64,000 nucleotides of DNA from JAVDCA01 sp963819385 (GTDB lineage Bacteria > Pseudomonadota > Alphaproteobacteria > Rhizobiales > Xanthobacteraceae), in NCBI GenBank assembly GCA_963819385.1, contig CAWFVV010000006.1, positions 2,046,001 through 2,110,000 of the forward strand, given 5' to 3'. Within the stretch, counting starts at the first letter, position 1. The number at the start of each line of letters is the position of its first letter. A model generated the notes under the pieces. That model had not been told where the DNA came from, ran no database searches, and was given only the letters and a program-made list of their open reading frames with translations. The position numbers and the translations under genes were made by a program. This document shows, piece by piece, positions 27,005 through 35,588 of the stretch.

Positions 27005-28219
27005 ATGCATGATGTCCCAGGCTCTCACTGGCACGAGCCAACCGCCGGCAAGCGCGCCGGCTTCGGCAAGTTCGGCCGCCCGAAGACGCCCTACGACCTG
27101 TTCATGGAGTCGGAGGGCATCCCGATCTTCCGCGATATCGGGGTGAGCAAGGTGCAGAACCTGCCGCTCGCGCCGTGGAAGCGGCTGGGCGGGCGCGGCA
27201 CCTACATCCAGCTCTACGGCACCGAGGGCAAATGGGGCAACTACGTCGTCGAGGTGCCGGGCGCCGGCGCGCTCAACGCCGAGAAGCACATGTACGAGGA
27301 GATCTACTACGTGGTCGAGGGCCGCGGCTCGACCGAGGTCTGGCTCGACAACGACAGTAAGCGGCACGTGTTCGAATGGCAGAAGGGCTCGCTGTTCTCG
27401 ATCCCCGTGAATGCGTGGCACCGCATCGTCAATGCGAGCTCGTCGCCCGCGATGCTGCTCGGCGGCACCACGGCGCCGAACTTGATGAACCTGATCAACA
27501 ATGTCGGCGCGATCTTCGACTGCCCGTACCAGTTCCGCGATCGCTTCTCGGGCGCGGACGACTTCTACAAGTACAAGGACGATATCGAGCCCGATCCGGT
27601 GCGCGGGCTCGCGATGCGCCGCACGAACTTCATGCCCGACATCGACAACTGCGACCTGCCGCTCGATAACCGCCGCTCGCCGGGCTTCCGCCGGGTCGAG
27701 CCGTTCATGACCGGCAACACGTTCTACCTGTGGATCGGCCAGCACGAGAATGGCCGCTACTCGAAGGCGCACGCGCACACGTCCGCGGCCGTGCTGATCT
27801 GCATCAAGGGCAAGGGCTACACCTACACGTGGCCGGAGCGGCTCGGCGTCAATCCGTGGAAGGACGGCAAGCAGAACGAGATCAAGCGGGTCGACTACGA
27901 GCCGGTCGGCATGGTCTCGGCGGCGCCGGGCGGCGCGCGCTGGTTCCACCAGCACTTCGGCGCCTCGAAGGAGCCGCTGCGGCTCACCGCCTGGTTCGGC
28001 CCGCACAATCCGGGCCGCGAGCCCGGCCCGCCCGGCGAGCAGCACATCGACTACACCGCCATGGACATCCCCGAGGGCGGCTCCGCGATTCCGTACTGGA
28101 TGGAGGATCCCTTCATCGCCAAGGAATACACCGAGACGCTCAAGCGCAACGGCGCCGACAACCGCATGAACCCGCAGTTCTACGACAAGAACTACAAGGG
28201 CGAATTGCCGAAGGAATAG
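27005..28219 (+). CDS. Double-cupin protein (cupin B2), tandem paralogue of B1
   Basis: A 404-residue bicupin with the same length, start (MHDVPGSHWHEP) and end (YDKNYKGELPKE) as B1. I count about 40 substitutions, many conservative, spread evenly along the protein. Both cupin domains keep their motifs, including AHAHTSAAVLICIKGKG and RWFHQHFG. Intact frames in both copies argue that both are retained for function, perhaps with different substrates or as a heteromer. Followed by a repeat and the second EutA-like gene. Confidence 0.75.
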   Translation: MHDVPGSHWHEPTAGKRAGFGKFGRPKTPYDLFMESEGIPIFRDIGVSKVQNLPLAPWKRLGGRGTYIQLYGTEGKWGNYVVEVPGAGALNAEKHMYEEIYYVVEGRGSTEVWLDNDSKRHVFEWQKGSLFSIPVNAWHRIVNASSSPAMLLGGTTAPNLMNLINNVGAIFDCPYQFRDRFSGADDFYKYKDDIEPDPVRGLAMRRTNFMPDIDNCDLPLDNRRSPGFRRVEPFMTGNTFYLWIGQHENGRYSKAHAHTSAAVLICIKGKGYTYTWPERLGVNPWKDGKQNEIKRVDYEPVGMVSAAPGGARWFHQHFGASKEPLRLTAWFGPHNPGREPGPPGEQHIDYTAMDIPEGGSAIPYWMEDPFIAKEYTETLKRNGADNRMNPQFYDKNYKGELPKE

Positions 28220-28225
28220 TAATCC

Positions 28226-28307
28226 CGTCATTGCGAGGCGCGCGAACGCGCGCCGAAGCAATCCCGCGCAACGGCACGGGGATTGCTTCGCTTCGCTCGC
28301 AATGACG
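28226..28307. repeat. Interspersed palindromic repeat, CATTGCGAGG family
   Basis: CGTCATTGCGAGGCGCGCG and CTTCGCTCGCAATGACG ends are inverted; GAAGCAATCCC and GGGATTGCTTC pair inside. Same family as 14357-14452 and 29868-29958. Confidence 0.8.
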
Positions 28308-28321
28308 CCTTGTGGAGACTC

Positions 28322-29863
28322 ATGCGAATGCCCGTGATCGAACAGGGCGCCGAGGGCGAGCGCGTGTTCTTTTCCTCGACCGGCCGCTCGCTGGAGGGCG
28401 AGGACGAGATTTGCGTGCTGAGCGTCGGCGTCGACATCGGCTCGTCGACCTCGCACCTGGTTTTCTCCCGCATCGTGCTGGAGCGGCTCGATTCGCGCTA
28501 CATCGTGACCGAGCGCGAGACGTTCTACCAATCCGACATCCTGCTTACGCCCTATGCGTCGGAGGACGAGATCGACGCCGAAGCGCTCGGCGCCTTCATC
28601 GGCAAGCAATATGAGAACGCCATGGTCGATCCCCAGGAGATCGACGCGGGCGCGCTCATCCTCACGGGTGTCGCGGTGCGCCGCAGCAACGCGCGCCGCA
28701 TCGGCGAGCTCTTCGCCGCGCAGGCCGGCAAGCTCGTCGCGGTGAGCGCGGGCGACAGCCTGGAGACCGTGATGGCGGCCTACGGATCGGGCGCGGTCGC
28801 GCGCTCGATCCGCGACGAGGCCGTCGTGATGAACGTCGACGTCGGCGGCGGCACCGCGAAGATCGCGGTGGCGCGTAGCGGCGAGGTGATCGCGATCACG
28901 GCCGTCGATATCGGCGCGCGCCTGGTGTGCATCGACGCGGACCGCAAGGTTGTGCGCCTCGAGGAGGCCGGACGGCGGTTTGCGGCGGACCTCGGGCTGC
29001 GGCTCGCGATCGGCGACACGCTCAGCGAGGAGAACGCGCGAGCGCTGGCGGCCGCCATGGCGGACCGCCTGTTCGAGGCGATGCACGGTGGCGCGCCGAA
29101 GCTCGGCCCGACCGGCCTGCTGCGGCTCGAGCCCCTGCGCTATCGCGGCAAAGTCGATGAGGTCATGTTCTCGGGCGGTGTCGCCGAATACATCTTCGGC
29201 TGGGAGAAGGAGAGCTTCGGCGATCTCGGCGCGCTGCTCGGCGAGGAGATCCGCAAGCGCGTTGCCGACTGGGGCGTGCGGCTGGAGAAGCCGGCCGAGG
29301 GAATCCGTGCGACCGTCATCGGCGCCTCGCAATACACGACCCAGGTCAGCGGCAGCACCATCTTCGTCTCGCCGATGAGCGCGCTGCCCTTACGCAACGT
29401 GCCGGTGGTCGCGCCGCAGCTCGCGCTCGACGACGAAACGATCGAGCCGAGCGCGATTTCCGAAGCCATCAAGGCGGTGCTGGCGCGCCTCGACCTCACC
29501 GACGGCGACGAGCCGGTCGCGCTATTCGTGCCCTGGCGCGGCTCGGCGACGTTCCAGCGGCTCGACGCCTTCTGCCACGGCGTCGCCGGCGGCCTCGCGA
29601 CGCGCGTCGCCAAGCACCTGCCGATCGTGCTTGCGGGCGATGGCGACGTCGGCGGCCTGATCGGCATCCATTTCCGCGAGGAGATGAAGCTCGCCAACCC
29701 GATCGTCTCGATCGACGGGCTGGAGCTCAAGGAGTTCGACTACATCGACATCGGCGAGATGCTGGAAAGCTCGGGCGCCGTACCGGTGGTGATCAAGTCG
29801 CTGATCTTCCCGACAAGCGCGGCGCTCGGGCAGGAGTGGAAGAAGGAAGCGGAAGCGGTCTAG
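28322..29863 (+). CDS. EutA-like ASKHA ATPase, second copy
   Basis: A 513-residue EutA-family protein without the His-rich ends of its homologue at 17269. ATPase motifs are VGVDIGSSTSHLVFSRI near residue 37, VMNVDVGGGTAKIAVA and VMFSGGVAEYIFG. GASQYTTQVSGSTIF near the C-terminal third and KEFDYIDIGE are also shared with the paralogue. EutA proteins reactivate cobalamin enzymes. No cobalamin-dependent enzyme or eut gene is visible here, so the client is unknown; cupins, the Rieske oxygenase or UbiD are candidates by position only. Start may also be two codons later (MPVIEQ). Confidence 0.8.
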   Translation: MRMPVIEQGAEGERVFFSSTGRSLEGEDEICVLSVGVDIGSSTSHLVFSRIVLERLDSRYIVTERETFYQSDILLTPYASEDEIDAEALGAFIGKQYENAMVDPQEIDAGALILTGVAVRRSNARRIGELFAAQAGKLVAVSAGDSLETVMAAYGSGAVARSIRDEAVVMNVDVGGGTAKIAVARSGEVIAITAVDIGARLVCIDADRKVVRLEEAGRRFAADLGLRLAIGDTLSEENARALAAAMADRLFEAMHGGAPKLGPTGLLRLEPLRYRGKVDEVMFSGGVAEYIFGWEKESFGDLGALLGEEIRKRVADWGVRLEKPAEGIRATVIGASQYTTQVSGSTIFVSPMSALPLRNVPVVAPQLALDDETIEPSAISEAIKAVLARLDLTDGDEPVALFVPWRGSATFQRLDAFCHGVAGGLATRVAKHLPIVLAGDGDVGGLIGIHFREEMKLANPIVSIDGLELKEFDYIDIGEMLESSGAVPVVIKSLIFPTSAALGQEWKKEAEAV

Positions 29864-29867
29864 ACTG

Positions 29868-29958
29868 CGTCATTGCGAGGAGGCCGAAGGCCGACGAAGC
29901 AATCTCGAACGCGCACGCGCAAGTGAAGGGAGATTGCTTCGCTTCGCTCGCAATGACG
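29868..29958. repeat. Interspersed palindromic repeat, CATTGCGAGG family
   Basis: CGTCATTGCGAGGAGGCCG and GCTTCGCTCGCAATGACG ends; GAAGCAATCTC/GAGATTGCTTC-like pairing inside. Ends about 20 bases before the UbiD start. Confidence 0.8.
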
Positions 29959-29978
29959 CAAATGGCGAGCAAAGCGAC

Positions 29979-31410
29979 GTGCCCTACAAAGACCTCCGCG
30001 AATTCATCACCCAGGTCGAGGCGCTTGGCGCGTTGCGCCGCATCTCGGGGGCCGATCCGCGCTTCGAGCTCGGCGGCATCACCGAGGTCGCGGCCGGGCA
30101 GCCCGACTGCCCGGCGCTGCTGTTCGATGACATCAAAGGGTTTGCGCCGGGCTTTCGCGTCTTCACCAATGCCACGACCAATGCCCAGCGCGCGGCGCTC
30201 GCGCTCGGCATCGACCCGATGCTGCGGCCGCTCGACGCGCTCAAGGCGTGGATGGGCAAGCGCCAGAGCCTCAAGATGATCGCGCCGGTCGCGGCCAAGC
30301 AGGCCGCCTTCCTGGAGAACTCCGCGCGCGGAGCCGACGTCGATCTGAGCAAGTTTCCGGCGCCGTTCTGGCACAAGCAGGACGGCGGCCCCTATATCGG
30401 CTCCGGCAGCCTCGTGATCATGCGCGATCCGGACAGCGGCTGGATCAACGCGTCGATCTACCGCGTGCAGGTGCATGGGCGAAACAAGGTCACGGTGCAG
30501 TTCGATCACCCGGGCCGCCACGGCGCGATCATCGCAAAGAAATACTGGGACGCCGGCAAGGCCTGCCCGCTTGCGGTCGTCAACGGCGAGGATCCGGCGC
30601 TGTTCATCGCCGGGCTTCGAATATCTGCCGGAGGGCGCCTCGGAGTACGACTTTGCGGGCGCCATCAAGGGCGTGCCGATCGACGTGTGCCCGGGACCGA
30701 TCACCGGCCTGCCGGTGCCGGCGCTGGCCGAGATCATCCTCGAGGGCGAATTACTCCCGCCGAGCCAGGAAACGCTGCCCGAGGGCCCGTTCGGCGAGTT
30801 CACCGGCTACTATGCGGCCGACAAGCGGCCCTGCCCCGTCATGACCGTCGCGGCCGCGCACCATCGCGCCGATCCGATCCTGCTCGGCTCGCCGCCGATG
30901 AAGCCGCCGCGCTTCCATTTCGGCCTGCCGTTCCGCGCGGCGAGCATCTGGAGCAACCTGGAGACCGCCGGCGTCACCGACGTGGTCGGCGTGTGGCAGC
31001 ACGTCGCCCAGCTGATGACGGTCGTGGCGCTGCGCCAGCGCTATGACGGCCACGCCAAGCGCGCCGCGCTGATCGCGGCCGCGCAGAGCTACATGGGCCG
31101 CCTCGTCGTGGTGGTCGACGAGGACGTCGATCCGTCCGACATCAACGACGTCATGTGGGCGATCACGACGCGCTGCGAGCCGAGCGAGCAGGTCGAGATC
31201 GTGCGCAACGCGTGGTCATCGGCGCTCGATCCGCGCATTCCGGCGGACGCCAAGGAGCGCGGCACGACCTCGCATTCCAAGCTCATCATCGAGGCCGTGC
31301 GGCCCTTCGCCTGGAAGGACAAGTTTCCGCCGACCTCGGCGCTGTCGCACGCGGACGCCCGCGCAATCGCCGACAAGTGGGGCGCAGCCCTCAAGAACGC
31401 GAAGACGTGA
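29979..31410 (+). CDS. UbiD-family prenylated-FMN decarboxylase, second copy (frameshifted)
   Basis: About 476 residues from a GTG start giving VPYKDLREFI; upstream ATGs lie in the repeat. The prFMN and metal residues are in WINASIYRVQV, GRHG and EGASEYDFAG, and the catalytic pair is in EGPFGEFTGYY, as in active UbiD enzymes. One extra base near 30612 (FIAG/FEYLPEG) splits the frame; length is one base over whole codons. It is not closely similar to the UbiD at 1447, so substrates probably differ. Its 3' end overlaps the convergent ABC ATPase gene by 20 bases. Confidence 0.88.
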
Positions 31411-32251
31411 TCGAGGCCTCGCCGGCGCCGCGCCGCGCCAGCTGGATGAAGACCTCGTCCATGTTCGCGCAGGCGTTCCGCTCGACCAGCTCGCGCGGCT
31501 TGCCCATCTCGATGACGCGGCCGCGGCCCATGATCACGACGAAATCGCATAACTGCTCGACCTCCTGCATGTTGTGCGAGGAGAGCAGGATGGTGGCGCC
31601 GCGCCGGCGCCGATAGGCGATCAGGCACTGGCGCACCCAATCGGCACGGTCGGGGTCGAGGGAAGCGGTCGGCTCGTCGAGCAGCAAGACCTCCGGGTCG
31701 TTGATCAGCGCCTTGGCCATCGCGACCCGCGTTTTCTGCCCGGCCGACAGCACGCCGGTCCGGCGGTCGAGCACGTCGCCGAGATCCAATTCCTCGGTCA
31801 ATTCCGCGATGCGCGTCTTGAGATTGGCGACGCCGTAGAGCCGGCCGAACACCATGAGGTTTTCGCGCACCGTGAGCCGTCCCGGCAGCGCGACGTAGGG
31901 GCTCTCGAAGTTCATCCGCGTCAGGACCTTGTGGCGCTCGCGCGCCATGTCGTAGCCGAGCACGCTCGCGCTGCCCGCCGTCGGCACGACGAGGCCCATG
32001 ATCATCGCGATGGTCGTGGTCTTGCCGGCGCCGTTGCCGCCGAGGAGGCCGAAGGTCCAGCCGCGGGGGACGACGAAACTTACGTCGTCGACCGCCCAGT
32101 GCGACCCGTAGCGCTTGCAGAGATAGTCCAGCGCGATCCCCGGCGCGGCCTCACGCGCGGGCTGCGCCGTCGGAGCGGATCGCGTCGCCACGGCGGCATC
32201 GAGGGCCGGCATCGCCGCCTCTCGGAACATCGTCATGCTCTCGGCGCCCAT
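31391..32251 (-). CDS. ABC-2 type exporter ATP-binding protein
   Basis: A 286-residue ATPase with Walker A GGNGAGKTTT, signature LSAGQKTRVAMAKAL, Walker B VLLLDEPTASLDPD and switch His in LLSSHNM. The ATG giving MGAESMTMF lies 15 bases after the permease stop. A CcmA/DrrA-like layout with an approximately 35-residue N-terminal extension points to export of lipid, polysaccharide or drug-like substrates. It forms a module with the permease and the PaaK-like enzyme. Confidence 0.9.
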   Translation of the reverse strand: MGAESMTMFREAAMPALDAAVATRSAPTAQPAREAAPGIALDYLCKRYGSHWAVDDVSFVVPRGWTFGLLGGNGAGKTTTIAMIMGLVVPTAGSASVLGYDMARERHKVLTRMNFESPYVALPGRLTVRENLMVFGRLYGVANLKTRIAELTEELDLGDVLDRRTGVLSAGQKTRVAMAKALINDPEVLLLDEPTASLDPDRADWVRQCLIAYRRRRGATILLSSHNMQEVEQLCDFVVIMGRGRVIEMGKPRELVERNACANMDEVFIQLARRGAGEASITSSRS

Positions 32252-32265
32252 CGTGATGCCCTCGC

Positions 32266-33063
32266 CTACTCGCCCATGGTGAGCAGCGCGCCGTTGTGGC
32301 GGGCGCTGCGCAGCAGGTACAGGAACGTCGCAAATCCGGCGACCAGATAGGCCAGGTTGAGCGCGAAGCATTCGAGCGCGAGATCGGCGCGGAAGACCCC
32401 ATCGAGCAGGATCGCGCGCATGCCTTCGAACACATAGGTCGGCGCGAGCGACCATGCGATCGGCTGCAGCCAGGCCGGCAGGACCCAAGCCGGGTAGTAG
32501 ACGCAGCACAGCGGCAGCAGCAGGATCATGGCCGAGAACGCGAGGCTTTCGGCGCCGAGCCCGTAGCGGATCACCAGGCCCGCGATGACGAGGCCGATGG
32601 CCCAGCCGGTGATCACGAGGTTGATGAAGAAGATGATCAGCCCCGGCCCGAGCGCGTAGATGTTGAAGCCGAACAGCGCGAACGCCAGGATCGTGACCGG
32701 TATGGTGCCGATCAGCAGGCGGATGAGGCTCATCGTCATGAGCGAGGCCGCGAGCTCGCTCGCCGTGATCGGGCTCATCAGCAGGTTCGCCAGGTTGCGC
32801 GACCAGATCTCCTCGAGGAACGTGAAGGTGAGGCCGAGCTGGCCGCGAAACAGCACGTCCCACAGCAGGACGGCGCCGAGCAGCAGGCCGGCCGTGTTCC
32901 CGAACGCGTTGTCGCTGCGATAGAGGTAGGTGTAGAGGAAGCCCCACACCAGCATCTGCATCGCCGGCCAGTAGATGAGGTCGAGCCAGCGCAGCCACGA
33001 CGAGCGCAACAGGTAGAAGTAGCGGCTCGTCATGGCGCCGACGCGAAGAAGCGAGCTGGTCAT
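32266..33063 (-). CDS. ABC-2 type exporter permease
   Basis: A 265-residue integral membrane protein with six hydrophobic segments, such as PAMQMLVWGFLYTYLY, GPGLIIFFINLVITGWAIGL and SAMILLLPLCCVYYPAWVLP. It matches the ABC-2 permease family. It partners with the ATPase at 31391 in an exporter. The substrate is probably linked to the adenylate-forming enzyme encoded just upstream at 33096. Confidence 0.88.
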   Translation of the reverse strand: MTSSLLRVGAMTSRYFYLLRSSWLRWLDLIYWPAMQMLVWGFLYTYLYRSDNAFGNTAGLLLGAVLLWDVLFRGQLGLTFTFLEEIWSRNLANLLMSPITASELAASLMTMSLIRLLIGTIPVTILAFALFGFNIYALGPGLIIFFINLVITGWAIGLVIAGLVIRYGLGAESLAFSAMILLLPLCCVYYPAWVLPAWLQPIAWSLAPTYVFEGMRAILLDGVFRADLALECFALNLAYLVAGFATFLYLLRSARHNGALLTMGE

Positions 33064-33095
33064 CTGGCGCCCCTGGTTCAGCGTTCAGTCGGCGT

Positions 33096-34562
33096 TCACG
33101 CCATCTCGCGACGGATCGGGCGACGCTTGCCCTTACGCGCCGGGAAGACGTCGACGGCTTGCGCATTCACGCGCACGGGATGCTCGAGGCACAGGCGGAG
33201 CAGATCCTCGAGGTGCGCAATCGAGCCGCGCACCTTGTCGGCGGTCGTGGTGCCGCCGGGCCGGAAGCGCGCCTCGACCAGGTCGACGCCGCGCTGCACG
33301 ATCTCGAACTGCGCAAGGTTGAGGTCGCAGTCGAACATCCAGCGGTAGGTCGCATCGAGGATGCTGCCGGCCGGGATCGAGCGGCCGTCGCGATTGAGGA
33401 AGGCGTCGTTGAGCCGGCCGTCGATCGAGGAGATCTGCGACCAGTTGATCTCGCAAGGCTCCGGATCGGCGGGCTGGGTGACATAGTCGCCCTGCATATA
33501 CCGGATGAACGGCATGGCCTCATTGAGCAGGTTGGTGATCACCGCGATGCCGGACTGGCCCGGGGTCTGCAGTTGCATGGTGTCGGGGTCGAGCACGTCG
33601 AGGTGCACGCTGTCCTCGCAGACGTGGTAGCGGCCACTCGGCATCTCCAGCGCGATGCGGGTCGCTTCCTCGGAGCTGTATTCGTCGAGCACCGGGACGC
33701 CGAGGCGGCGCGACCACTCGCGACGGGCGGCGCGCGAGGAATATTCCGAATGCGTCACCGCAAGGTAGAGCGAGGAGGCGAATTCCTCCGCGTGCGGCAT
33801 CAGGGCCTCGAGGTTCGACGGGTAGAGCGAGAGGACCTCGGGCGCGAGCGCGTGCAGGTGCTGCGCGACGCGTGCCGGCGGGATCAGGTTCGAGATGAAG
33901 GCCGTCTGATACTTGCCGCCGACCGAGTTGAACCACCACGGCACGGTGTAGACATGCGCCAGCAGGTCGTTCGGCGCGTACCGGTTTCCGCTCTGCATCG
34001 CGAACTGGCGGATGCCCTGGACGGTGTCCGTGAGGATCGCGTCGTAGTCGACGCGGATCAGCAGCGTCTGCCCGGACGAGCCCGACGAGCGCGTGGGGAA
34101 CAGGGACTCGGCGTTGAAGCGCTTGTTGACGCAGCTGTGTGGGAAGGCCGCGACCAGCTCCGGCTTGGTGATGACCGGGATCTTCTGGATGTCGTCGTAG
34201 GTGCGCAGATCGCTCGGCGAGAAGCCCGCCGCGTCATATTTGTCGCGATAGACCGGGATTTCGCGGTACGCCATCTCGACGAGCTGCTGCATGCGTGTGA
34301 GCTGCTGCGCCCGAATGGCGGCCACCGGCAGATACGGGTGGGCCATGCACTCGGAGAGGTAACGGTTGGTCGCCTGGACGAGGTCGTCGGACCCGACGCC
34401 GGCGCGGGTATTGGCCGGACGCGTCGCCTCGGACTCCCAGAACTCGAGGATCTCGGGCCGCTTTCGCGCGGCGGCCCGGAAAGCCACGACACGGTCGGAT
34501 GCCGGTCGCACGGCGAGATTGTCGCGCTGACGGGCAGGCGTATAGGACAGAAGGGCACTCAT
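33096..34562 (-). CDS. PaaK/CapK-like adenylate-forming enzyme
   Basis: A 488-residue member of the phenylacetate-CoA ligase/CapK branch of adenylate-forming enzymes. The phosphate-binding loop is TRSSGSSGQTLLI and the later acyl-adenylate motif is DEYSSEEATRIA. YRWMFDCDLNLAQFEIVQ and a C-terminal domain with VRVNAQAVDVFP follow. CapK-like members are often encoded beside export genes rather than catabolic genes, as here. A CRP-type site lies about 100 bases upstream. Could activate an acid for attachment to an exported glycan or lipid; unproven. Confidence 0.8.
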   Translation of the reverse strand: MSALLSYTPARQRDNLAVRPASDRVVAFRAAARKRPEILEFWESEATRPANTRAGVGSDDLVQATNRYLSECMAHPYLPVAAIRAQQLTRMQQLVEMAYREIPVYRDKYDAAGFSPSDLRTYDDIQKIPVITKPELVAAFPHSCVNKRFNAESLFPTRSSGSSGQTLLIRVDYDAILTDTVQGIRQFAMQSGNRYAPNDLLAHVYTVPWWFNSVGGKYQTAFISNLIPPARVAQHLHALAPEVLSLYPSNLEALMPHAEEFASSLYLAVTHSEYSSRAARREWSRRLGVPVLDEYSSEEATRIALEMPSGRYHVCEDSVHLDVLDPDTMQLQTPGQSGIAVITNLLNEAMPFIRYMQGDYVTQPADPEPCEINWSQISSIDGRLNDAFLNRDGRSIPAGSILDATYRWMFDCDLNLAQFEIVQRGVDLVEARFRPGGTTTADKVRGSIAHLEDLLRLCLEHPVRVNAQAVDVFPARKGKRRPIRREMA

Positions 34563-34660
34563 GGTCGTGGCTCACTGGGTTCCGTTTTCGCGCATCACTC
34601 GATGCACGAGCTTTGGTCACCCAGGACCCGAGTTCCGTTCAAAATAAATGAGAGCCTGGC

Positions 34661-34678
34661 CTGTGACGGTAATCACAG
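34661..34678. promoter_or_regulatory. Perfect CRP-type palindrome
   Basis: CTGTGA-N6-TCACAG, identical in both half-sites to the CRP consensus TGTGA-N6-TCACA. It lies in the 189-base gap upstream of the PaaK-like gene (start 34562) and downstream of the isochorismatase-like gene (stop 34752). Position about 100 bases before the start suits an activator site. Confidence 0.6.
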
Positions 34679-34751
34679 ATGTGGCGCTCGTTGTCCTTGG
34701 CAATACAGGCAAATCGCTGCAGAAATGCCGAGGCCAGCGACAGCCTCCCAT

Positions 34752-35546
34752 CTATTTGGCGGCCTCCATCGCAAGCGGCGGCGCCACCGAGAACGCGCGC
34801 GCGGCCGCCGGATCGCCCTTCGGCAGATCGAACAAATTGTCCGGAAGCCCGCCGATGTAGTTGACGACCTCGTCGCTGGCCACGACGTCGGCGTATTTCG
34901 CGTTGAGGTCGAGCAGATTGACGGCGTGCGAGATCTGCGAGCGGTCGGCGCAGCCATCCTCGACCACGCTGACGCGGAAATTGGCGCTGAAGGCATCGAC
35001 CGCCGTCGCGCGCACGCAGCCCGACGTGGTCGTGCCGGTGACGAGCACGCTGTCGCACTTGAGCTGCACCAGATAGCCGAGTAGCGGCGTGCCGCAGAAG
35101 GCGCTCGGCTTCTGCTTGCCGATCACGATGTCCTGCGGGCCGGGCGCGATGTCGGGCACGATGACGTTGCTCTTGAGCCGGTTTGGCTGCAGGCCCATGT
35201 AGTCGCTGGTGACGCGCTTGTTCTTGAACGCCCAGGCGCCCTGGTCCCAGCCGTCGTCGCGCCGAACCCCGGTCGTATAGATGATCGGCACGCCCTTGCG
35301 CCGCGCCGCGCCGATCAGCTTCTTGATCACCGCCACGGCCTTCCAGCCGTCCTCGCCGCACGAGTTCATCCAGCGCTTGATCGACTCGAGGATCGGCTCC
35401 GGCTTGTCACCGACGAAGCCGTAGTTCACGTCGACGACGAGTAGCGCCGGCCGCTCGCCGAAGCCGCCGGGCGCACCGTAGCCGGAGGCGGCGAACACCT
35501 GCTTGTCGCGCTCGGTCAGGTATTTGTCCCAGATGCGCTCGCTCAT
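34752..35546 (-). CDS. Isochorismatase-family cysteine hydrolase
   Basis: A 264-residue isochorismatase-like hydrolase with a complete Asp39-Lys144-Cys177 triad (LLVVDVNYGF, VIGKQKPSAF, TTTSGCVRAT). The family includes N-carbamoylsarcosine amidohydrolase, maleamate amidohydrolase (NicF) and nicotinamidase. With an HpaB-type monooxygenase and an uptake system in the same operon, an amide or carbamoyl catabolic intermediate is likely. It is the last gene of the minus-strand operon 34752-41013. Confidence 0.85.
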   Translation of the reverse strand: MSERIWDKYLTERDKQVFAASGYGAPGGFGERPALLVVDVNYGFVGDKPEPILESIKRWMNSCGEDGWKAVAVIKKLIGAARRKGVPIIYTTGVRRDDGWDQGAWAFKNKRVTSDYMGLQPNRLKSNVIVPDIAPGPQDIVIGKQKPSAFCGTPLLGYLVQLKCDSVLVTGTTTSGCVRATAVDAFSANFRVSVVEDGCADRSQISHAVNLLDLNAKYADVVASDEVVNYIGGLPDNLFDLPKGDPAAARAFSVAPPLAMEAAK

Positions 35547-35588
35547 GACGGTCTCCCTGGCGCTCTTCCTGTCCTGCTGTCGATCCGG

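Noticed and set aside
26897..29332. An 811-codon open frame on the minus strand
   Set aside because: It is antisense to cupin B1, cupin B2 and the EutA-like gene, whose proteins have clear domains. The translation is Arg/His/Asp-rich low complexity typical of a shadow frame in high-G+C DNA.
17269..29863. Ethanolamine utilisation locus
   Set aside because: Only EutA-like proteins are present. EutB, EutC, shell proteins and aldehyde dehydrogenase genes are absent, and the neighbours are oxygenase and decarboxylase genes.
33159..35084. A 641-codon plus-strand frame
   Set aside because: Antisense shadow of the PaaK-like and isochorismatase-like genes.
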